NCBI GenBank assembly: GCA_014529385.2
Contig: CM043969.1
Coordinates: forward strand, 72,797,176-72,861,175
Direction: 5' to 3'
Length of the DNA stretch: 64,000 nt
Origin: Adiantum capillus-veneris
Lineage: Eukaryota > Streptophyta > Polypodiopsida > Polypodiales > Pteridaceae
Position numbers and translations under genes: made by a program. Under the pieces are notes generated by a model. That model was given only the letters and a program-made list of their open reading frames with translations, had not been told where the DNA came from and ran no database searches. Positions 57,806-64,000 of the stretch are shown one piece after another; position 1 is the stretch's first letter, and every line of letters starts with the position of its first letter.

Positions 57806-58225
57806 GTGGAGATAAAGGGGATAATCTCAAAAAAATTGGGAAAATTAAAAAACGAAATGGACAACAAAGAGATTCGATATGTTCCAATAAACAAAGTCGG
57901 AGAATCTTACAAAGGGGAAGAAGGAAACACCATCCTTCCAGTGAAATATAATGACATTGAAACCATGGCAATACTCGATATTGGAGCAGGCATAGCCATA
58001 GCCACGAACGCAGTATGGGAATCCTGGGGACATCCAGCCATTAGACAAACTCGAATGAAATTGCAATTGGCTGACGGACACATTGAGAGACCATTAGGGC
58101 TGCTTGAAAAAGTGATAGTCAATTCCTTTGGGATTGAATATCAACACACTTTTGCCATAGTAGACTTTGGGGAAAAACTCAATTATGAAATCATATTGGG
58201 AAGACCTTTCATGCAACAGGTATAG
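57806..58225 (+). CDS. Aspartic protease of element D
   Basis: An open segment with KYNDIETMAILDIGAGIAIA, where DIGA is the retropepsin-type active site (DSGA/DTGA in relatives), and NYEIILGRPFMQ, matching the conserved ILGRPFL end of the domain. It would process the Gag-Pol polyprotein. It is open throughout but isolated from neighbouring frames by shifts. Confidence 0.7.
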   Translation: MEIKGIISKKLGKLKNEMDNKEIRYVPINKVGESYKGEEGNTILPVKYNDIETMAILDIGAGIAIATNAVWESWGHPAIRQTRMKLQLADGHIERPLGLLEKVIVNSFGIEYQHTFAIVDFGEKLNYEIILGRPFMQQV

Positions 58226-58267
58226 CTTTTCCAAGATTGGGGAAATAGTTATCTCTACTTAAAGCAA

Positions 58268-59054
58268 GTGGGATCTATAATAAGGGTAAATCTAAAAGAT
58301 CACCCTTATAGAGATGTCTTGAAAACACCCATACAAGAGTTTGATTCAGTCTCTTCGGCTAAAACTAAGCTTCGACACTTCTATTTGGATGTGTGGAGCC
58401 TCAGAAAATGGGAGTTTAAAATTAGAAGAATGTATTTTAGAAAGAGATTGCACAGACGAAGCCTATGTACCTGAACCCTTTCCAGAGCATTTGTTTGAGC
58501 CATTTGAGTGGACTCAAATTTTAGCGACAATGGATGTATGTGTGAATACGTCTATGACTACTCAATTTTGCAATGAGTATGGCTACGGTATAATTCCCAT
58601 CCAAATGATTTCAACCTTCAACATTGAAGATGAAAATGAGGAACCCAAGGACTTGATGAAAGCTCAACAAGTCTTTTTAGACCTCTACTACGATGCAACA
58701 AATGAGTTAGATGAACACTCAGCTACCTCAAAAGATTCGGGGTCAGAAAAAGAACATGTGAGAGCTAAGCTACTCTTGAAAGGAAGGGAGGAATTTTTTT
58801 TTTACTTTCCTAACCAGAAATCAAGAAGACAAAAAAGAGACACTAGAAACATGAAAACATGACCTATGCCATCAGTCTCCAGTAGAACACAAATCTTGAT
58901 GCAAATAGAGGCACATGATTGTGTCAAGGACAAAATCACTGGTAGATATCCTTCAAACGAAAATCCAGAAATGTTGAAAACATCGAGAAAACCAAGGAAG
59001 GATACTCAAGTAAACAAACAGGATAAGGATCCAACCATGACACGAGTTGAGTGA
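58268..59054 (+). pseudogene. Protease-RT linker of element D
   Basis: 58341-58862 is one open frame, charged and without known domain, followed by 58866-59054 after one stop. It includes EPFPEHLFEPFEWTQILATM. The linker ends just before the pre-RT block. Confidence 0.45.
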
Positions 59055-59072
59055 AAAAAGAAATATCAAAAG

Positions 59073-60240
59073 TTGAAAAAAGCTCTAAAGGAGATATATA
59101 CGACCGAAATGGAAACCAAGGAAGAGGATGATAAGGATGTAATGAGTGTTCCCTCCCATTACAAAAAGTATACTCTCCAAGATCGAAAAATCATAGTCGA
59201 ACAACCTATTAGGGAATTACGGAAGCAAGGCGAGTCCTACGAAGGGCCCGAGAACGCAAAAAAGATAGACTTGGCTAAACCAGGGGAAGAACCTAGGCCT
59301 GCCTACATTGCAAATGACCTAGTAGAGAAAGAAGAAGAGCTTTTGCTAAGCTTGCTAAAAGAATACCGAGATATATTTGCTTGGTCTTACAAGGATCTCA
59401 AGGGTGTTAATCCATAAATTTGTCAACATACCATACCCACGATAGATGATGCAAAACCAAGTAGACAAAGGCCATACACATATAATGAAACATTTTTCAG
59501 GAAAATCAAGGAAGAGATTGAGAAACTAAAGGAAGCCAAACTCATTTACGAAATTGAACACACAGATTGGGTGTTTCCAATTGTGATAATACCCAAGAAG
59601 AATGGAAAACTACTAGTGTGTGTCAATTTCAAAAAAGTGAATGCAGCTACCATTAGAGATAATTTTCTTCTTCCAATCACTGAGCATGTTTTAGAACGAG
59701 TTGCAGGAAAATATGCTTACAATTTCTTAGATGGCTTTTCAAGATACAATCAACTTCTGGTTGACCCAAAAGATCAGCATAAAACTGATTTTGCAATAAA
59801 ATGAGGTATTTTTGCCTATCTGGTTATGCCTTTTGGGTTAACTGATGTTCCAGCCACATTTCAAACATTGATGAGCCATGCTTTTAAAGAATATCTTAGG
59901 AAATTCTTGGAAGTGTATATGGATGATCTATGCGTACATTCATCAATCCGAGGTAAACATTTTGAACACCTCAAAAAGGTATTCGAAAAATGTAGACTTT
60001 ATAGGATTTGCCTAAATCCTGAAAGTGCACATTCATGGGTAGACAAGGAAAAATTCTTGGACATATAGTGTCTAAAAATGACATAGCTACTGATATTTTA
60101 AAAAATCATGTCATTGCTGATTTGCCTAGACCAACAACAGTCAAGGGTGTTCAAGCCTTCATGGGGCATTGTGGATATTACAGACGGTTCATTTACATGT
60201 ACCCTATAATTGCAAATCCCATGTATAGCTTGATTACACA
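59073..60240 (+). pseudogene. Reverse transcriptase of element D
   Basis: The pre-RT part ends YRDIFAWSYKDLKGVNP. The RT reads VFPIVIIPKKNGKLLVCVNF, then YNFLDGFSRYNQL (first Asp), MPFGLTDVPATFQTLM, and VYMDDLCVHS with the YMDD site intact. 60035-60240 gives GHIVSKNDI and FMGHCGYYRRFI in another frame. In-frame stops fall at 59416 and 59803 (the latter where relatives have Trp), and a frameshift near 60040. Confidence 0.85.
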
Positions 60241-60242
60241 CT

Positions 60243-60720
60243 TTGAATGGACCAAGGACATGTGAAGAATCCTTCATCAAGCTTAAGCAAGCTCTCACCT
60301 CAGCTCTAATATTTAAAGCACCAGATTGGAATAAGATATTCCACATACATGTAGATGCTTCCAATTTTTCCATAGGTTGTTTACTAGCTGAACCAGGAGA
60401 CGGGAAAATTGACTTTCCTATTTCTTATGCTAGCCAACAATTGAACATGGCAGAAAAGAATTACACTACCATTGAAAGAGAAGGGTTAGGAATGATCTAT
60501 GTCGTTAAAAAATATAGACATTACCTATTAGCCAACAAGTTTGTGTTCTTTGTAGACCACCAAGCTTTATTGTATTTGGTCAACAAGCCATGCAGCATAG
60601 GGAAAAAAGTGAGATGGTTCATCATTCTTCTGGAATTTGATTTCATTGTGGTTGTAAAAAAGGGCACTACACATCAAAGAGCATATCATTTGTCAACAAT
60701 TGTTTCAAGAGAAGCACCTA
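60243..60720 (+). CDS. RNase H domain of element D
   Basis: Residues include FHIHVDASNFSIGCLL (first Asp), NYTTIEREGLGMIYVVKKYR (Glu), VFFVDHQALLYL (Asp) and THQRAYHLS, where relatives have ADHLS, so the last conserved Asp is Tyr. It degrades the RNA strand during reverse transcription. It is open in the same frame as the downstream integrase zinc region. Confidence 0.75.
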
Positions 60721-60859
60721 AAGGGATAGACGATAATCTATCAGATGCCTATTTGTTCTCTGTGGAAATGATACCTCGATGGTCAGAAAACATGGTATCA
60801 TTGATGACAATATCTCAAGTGGATTCACAAATACCACTTCCTATTACAATCGGATTAAT

Positions 60860-62223
60860 CGAGCAATCGGTTATGTATCAATTACTAGCTGGTAGGCTAT
60901 ACAAAAGAAATCGAGATGGAATATTGCTCTTATGCATTAATCCTGAGGAGAAAAACCAATACCTAAGTCAAGCACATATTACCATAGTAGGACTTCACTT
61001 TGCGAAAGACCAAACTATGCAAAGAATCTTGAGACTTGGAGTATTTTGGTCGACTATGAGGAGTGATGTTCGATCTTTTGTAAAGGATTGTCCTCAATGT
61101 CAAAAACAAACACCCATACCTCATGTAACATTGTTTCAAATGTCACATGTTCCTAAGTGGAGTAATTATATGGTTACTTACTTATCAAGTCGAACATTTC
61201 CTGAGGATATGAGTAAACGTCGTCAAAGAGCAATTGAAATTGAAGCAAGAGACTATGCTCTTGTTGGAAACCAATCGTATCAAAGAGGTAAAGATCAACA
61301 TTTGCGTCTTTGTGCAAATGAAGACAAGTATATTCCGATTATAGAACAAGCACATGTTGGATTAGCTTGAGGTCACTTTTTTAGTGAAACCACCTCAAGA
61401 GAAATCTTGATGGTAGGCATATGGTGGCCAACACTGTTTGCAGATGCCAAAGAATATGTTCGAAGGTGTGATGCTTGTCAACGAGCAAAAATGCCAACAC
61501 GTGTAGATAGCATGCCCTTAAGACCAATGATGGGTGCTAGAGCTTTCGCTAAGTGGGGTATAGATTTTGTTGGGCCAATATAGTCACCTGCTTATAGAAC
61601 CCAAGCTCAATATATCATTGTAGCTACGGATTATTTGACCAAGTGGGCTGAGGCTAAAGAAACTCAAAAGAATGATGCTAGAACTACTGTCGCATTTTTA
61701 TATGAGTATGTATTCACAAGATATGGACTACCAATAGAAATTGTCAGTGATAGGGAAACTCATTTCCTCAATGAGGTAATCGAGTATTTTCTTAATGAGT
61801 TTATGGTCATCCATAACAAATCAGCTCCCTATCACCCACAAGCAAACGGCCAAGCTGAGCATACGAACAAAATTCTTAGCTCGGTGCTGACTAAAGTGGT
61901 TAATTCAGGAACGACAGACTGAGAAATGAATCTCCATGCTGCTCTATGGGCTTATTGAGTTTCATGCAAAACAGCTTTAAATGCTACACCCTTTAACCTT
62001 GTTTATGGTCTTGATGCCATACTACCAATAGAATTTCTATTACTGACATTAAGGGTAGATAAGGATCTTGAGTGGACTGGACATGAATTGTCAGAAAAAC
62101 TTGAAGATTTAGAAAAGCTAGATGAGCAAAAGCTAACTGTTGTAGCTCACATCTATGCACAAAAGCGAAAACAAAAACAGTTTTTTGATTCCCATCTAAT
62201 AACCAAAAATCTTCAAGAAAGGG
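60860..62223 (+). pseudogene. Integrase of element D with two HHCC-like modules
   Basis: First module: AHITIVGLHF ... FVKDCPQCQK (60975-61105). A linker (VPKWSNYMVTYLSSRTFPED ... LVGNQSYQRGKDQHL) leads to a second module: EQAHVGL, stop, GHFF ... YVRRCDACQRAK (61345-61490). The core follows with KWGIDFVGPI, EIVSDRETHF and HPQANGQAEHTNK, so D, D and E are intact. Stops at 61368, 61581, 61920 and 61958; the last two sit where relatives have Trp and Arg. The frame shifts near 62215. Confidence 0.8.
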
Positions 62224-63540
62224 GACTTAGTTTTAGTCTATTCCCTTAAGCAACGCATTCCCAAGTTTAAGAAAAAGGGAAACGGACCGTTTATCATTGA
62301 AGACGTATCTCCAAGTGGAGCAGTAAAATTGTCCACCCTAGATGGTGAACCAATGGCTAATTGGATTAGTGGATGTCGTTTAAAGAAATACAATTTGCCG
62401 CTAGCCAATGAATTGCTAGAAAGAATGCATGCAGCCAAGCAGGTGAAAGAGCCAGCCAGGTTATACCACCAACACTTCCACTTCCTAGCTAAGAGGCCAA
62501 TCATGCGGTTGCCACCACCTTCACACAAGTCCTCAAGTCAACAACCAGGCAACCGATGGACCATGCTCAATGTCTTGACCACTTTGAAAGGAATAAAGAA
62601 AGAAGGAAAGATTACATACCTGGGTGCACCAGAGGTGTTGACAAGGATTGCATACCATGCCATCAGCATGGTCGACAACCTACCACTTGCCCCAGACCAA
62701 AACACTTGGATAGTGTCAGCTCAACCATCTCCTCGAGCTACAAGATCGTCTAAGAGATCCTACAAATCTGATGAAGAGTTTGTTGAAAGCTCGCCGGAAA
62801 GGCACAACAGTGAAAGCTCGGATAATGAAGAAAAGAGTGCACAAAGGGAGGAAATGAATAGAAAAGCCGTGGCAGCACACCAAGAAGAGCCTATGCAAAA
62901 GCAAGCCCGGTTTGAAAGAGAAAAACACGCATACAAACGCAGCCGCCAAGCACAAGGAAAGGACTCAGAAAAGTGGGTGCCTGGTGGGCTTAAGGGACCA
63001 AGAACCAAGCATCACACCAGGAAGCAGGTTGAAGAACCCGTTGAAGTATTGGAACGGATGTACCAAGAAGCAGAAGCTTTAACGCTAAAAGAAGCCAAAG
63101 AAGCGGCAAGAAAAGCAAAAGAGGTGGAAGAACAGCAAAAGAGAGCAGAGGAAACCACTGCACAAGGAGAAGCACAACATGCCCAAAGTGATGTGTCTCC
63201 CCGCATCTCTTCTCCTCTCTTTGAACACCAAGATCAACCAATGCCGAGCCCACCACCATCACCAGTTAAAGACACAACAAATGAGCTAACGAAAGAAGTA
63301 GAAGCTGAACAGGAAAAAACAGCTGAAGCTACACAAGAAGCTGAAAAGCAAGAAGCAGCGAGAACATCACAACAAGCAGATGTCTCTACTCAAGAGAAGC
63401 AAAGAGAGAAAGATCCAGAGACAGAAAAGGCAGCCAGTCCTACACCAGAAGAGGACTCTGCAAAAGTTGAGCACACAAGAGAACAAGAGGCTGAGGAAAC
63501 ACCCTCTACCTCAACACAGCAAGATAAGGCTGTTATATAA
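62224..63540 (+). CDS. Integrase GPF/Y module fused to charged extension
   Basis: One frame stays open for 438 codons. It begins DLVLVYSLKQRIP and GNGPFIIEDVSPSGAVKLST, the GPF/Y module that ends most Ty3/gypsy integrases, and continues through LKKYNLPLANELLERMHAAK. Next comes a region with LLPPPSHKSS-like composition, a helical part (MLNVLTTLKGIKKEGKITYL), a Ser/Asp/Glu-rich stretch, and a long Glu/Gln/Ala/Lys segment (EAREAARKAKEVEEQQ-like) predicted as coiled coil. No known domain was recognised in the extension. It could be a pol C-terminal domain or a fused 3' ORF. Confidence 0.6.
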   Translation, partial: DLVLVYSLKQRIPKFKKKGNGPFIIEDVSPSGAVKLSTLDGEPMANWISGCRLKKYNLPLANELLERMHAAKQVKEPARLYHQHFHFLAKRPIMRLPPPSHKSSSQQPGNRWTMLNVLTTLKGIKKEGKITYLGAPEVLTRIAYHAISMVDNLPLAPDQNTWIVSAQPSPRATRSSKRSYKSDEEFVESSPERHNSESSDNEEKSAQREEMNRKAVAAHQEEPMQKQARFEREKHAYKRSRQAQGKDSEKWVPGGLKGPRTKHHTRKQVEEPVEVLERMYQEAEALTLKEAKEAARKAKEVEEQQKRAEETTAQGEAQHAQSDVSPRISSPLFEHQDQPMPSPPPSPVKDTTNELTKEVEAEQEKTAEATQEAEKQEAARTSQQADVSTQEKQREKDPETEKAASPTPEEDSAKVEHTREQEAEETPSTSTQQDKAVI

Positions 63541-63666
63541 CTCTCTACCTCAAAAGGAAAAGATTAGCTGACACAAGGGCAACAGTAGCAACCAGCAGCC
63601 ATGACGGAGCTAGAGGTAAAAGAATCTGCAAAAACATCAAGGTAATTAACACAAAGCGAAGACTGA

Positions 63667-64000
63667 CAATCAAATGATGAAGTCATCCTGCAAGTGAACG
63701 AATATGCTAAGCAAATGCAGGAGATGACAGAAAGACTTCGTTCAGCAGCACTTGGCCGTAGCACATGGGCCAAAGAGTTAGAGATGGTGATGGACGCACT
63801 CCAAGGGGATCTAGATGACAGACTTAATGTCATCACCGGTCTCCAGAGGCAAGTGCAGGAGTTAAGAGCGGAAGCTAAACAGCATCAACTCGCAAGAGAC
63901 AAGCAACAGAAAGAAATGAAAGAATTGGGTGAGCTGCTTACCAAACTGTCAGATGCATACAAAGCCAAGGATGATCAGCTGACGAAAGTGACAAATGAAC
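63667..64000 (+). pseudogene. Coiled-coil continuation of the element D extension
   Basis: The same frame as the preceding 438 codons reopens after five stops (63538, 63565, 63586, 63643, 63664) and runs to the window edge. It encodes VNEYAKQMQEMTERLRSAA, DDRLNVITGLQRQVQELRAE and KQQKEMKELGELLTKLSDAY, a strong heptad pattern. The intact ancestor would therefore have had more than 590 codons after the start of the GPF/Y module. Confidence 0.55.

Larger units (their letters stand above)
51575..64000 (+). mobile_element. Tat/Athila-like Ty3/gypsy element D (3' end beyond window)
   Basis: Order: 5' LTR, primer site, palindrome leader, pre-gag domain, gag with two knuckle-like motifs, protease, RT, RNase H, two HHCC modules, integrase core, GPF/Y module, charged coiled-coil extension. 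There is no chromodomain. RT YMDD and the integrase D, D, E residues are intact, but stops and at least four frameshifts make it non-autonomous. The 3' LTR is not within the window. Confidence 0.8.

Noticed and set aside
62238-63262. Minus-strand open frames opposite the pol extension
   Set aside because: They are antisense to the clearly protein-like plus-strand frame and arise from its low-complexity codons.
1-64000. tRNA, rRNA or an intact host gene
   Set aside because: No tRNA-like B-box/A-box pairs, rRNA segments or multi-exon host genes could be supported by eye. A covariance-model search would be needed to exclude small RNAs.

Overview
The window looks like a stretch of a large, repeat-dominated land-plant nuclear genome, most likely a seedless plant such as a fern (inference). 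Reasons: plant-type Ty3/gypsy elements primed by initiator-Met or Asp-type tRNA, fragments of LINE, hAT and other DNA transposons, many long (CT)n(CA)n compound microsatellites, and no intact host gene, rRNA, tRNA or CRISPR array. Nearly everything recognised is a mobile element or its decay product.

Layout. 0.3-1.3 kb: decayed LINE reverse transcriptase (minus). 1.7-7.5 kb: chromodomain-type Ty3/gypsy element A (plus), lacking gag to RT, with LTRs of two different subfamilies (X and Y). 7.5-8.6 kb: second LINE fragment (minus). 9.1-10.8 kb: lone X-type LTR (minus). 11.1-19.0 kb: nearly complete but mutated chromovirus B (minus) with Y-type LTRs. 19.7-21.2 kb: two retroposon 3' ends sharing a palindrome and A-rich tail. 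22.2-23.4 kb (minus): a broken gene ending in a histone H3 fold that resembles centromeric H3, preceded by coiled-coil and Pro/Gln-rich segments. 24.0-26.3 kb (minus): a decayed transposase-like gene; a piece of the same family lies at 27.9-28.3 kb (plus). 31.0-36.3 kb: 3'-truncated Tat/Athila-like element C (minus). 36.5-37.3 kb: hAT-like fragment. 37.6-39.4 kb: three foldback MITE copies. 40.7-45.8 kb: a 2.3-kb direct segmental duplication. 47.9-49.6 kb: decayed hAT transposase with a four-copy tandem repeat upstream. 51.6-64.0 kb: Tat/Athila-like element D (plus), running off the window.

How the parts relate. C and D belong to one lineage: they share a pre-gag domain, a Gag with a Cys/His motif, an Asp-type primer site, and a 5' leader made of degenerate tandem units, each centred on a palindrome with an ATCG(C/T)GAT core and spaced about 284 bp. 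D's pol reads from the integrase GPF/Y module straight into a long charged, coiled-coil extension, and many of its in-frame stops look like C-to-T decay. A and B are one chromovirus family whose LTRs carry dense CCAAT-box arrays.

Best candidates for something undescribed: the CENH3-like histone fold beside a transposase, the 284-bp palindrome leader, the pol extension of D, and a template-switch inverted repeat at 41.85 kb that can be reconstructed from its paralogue.
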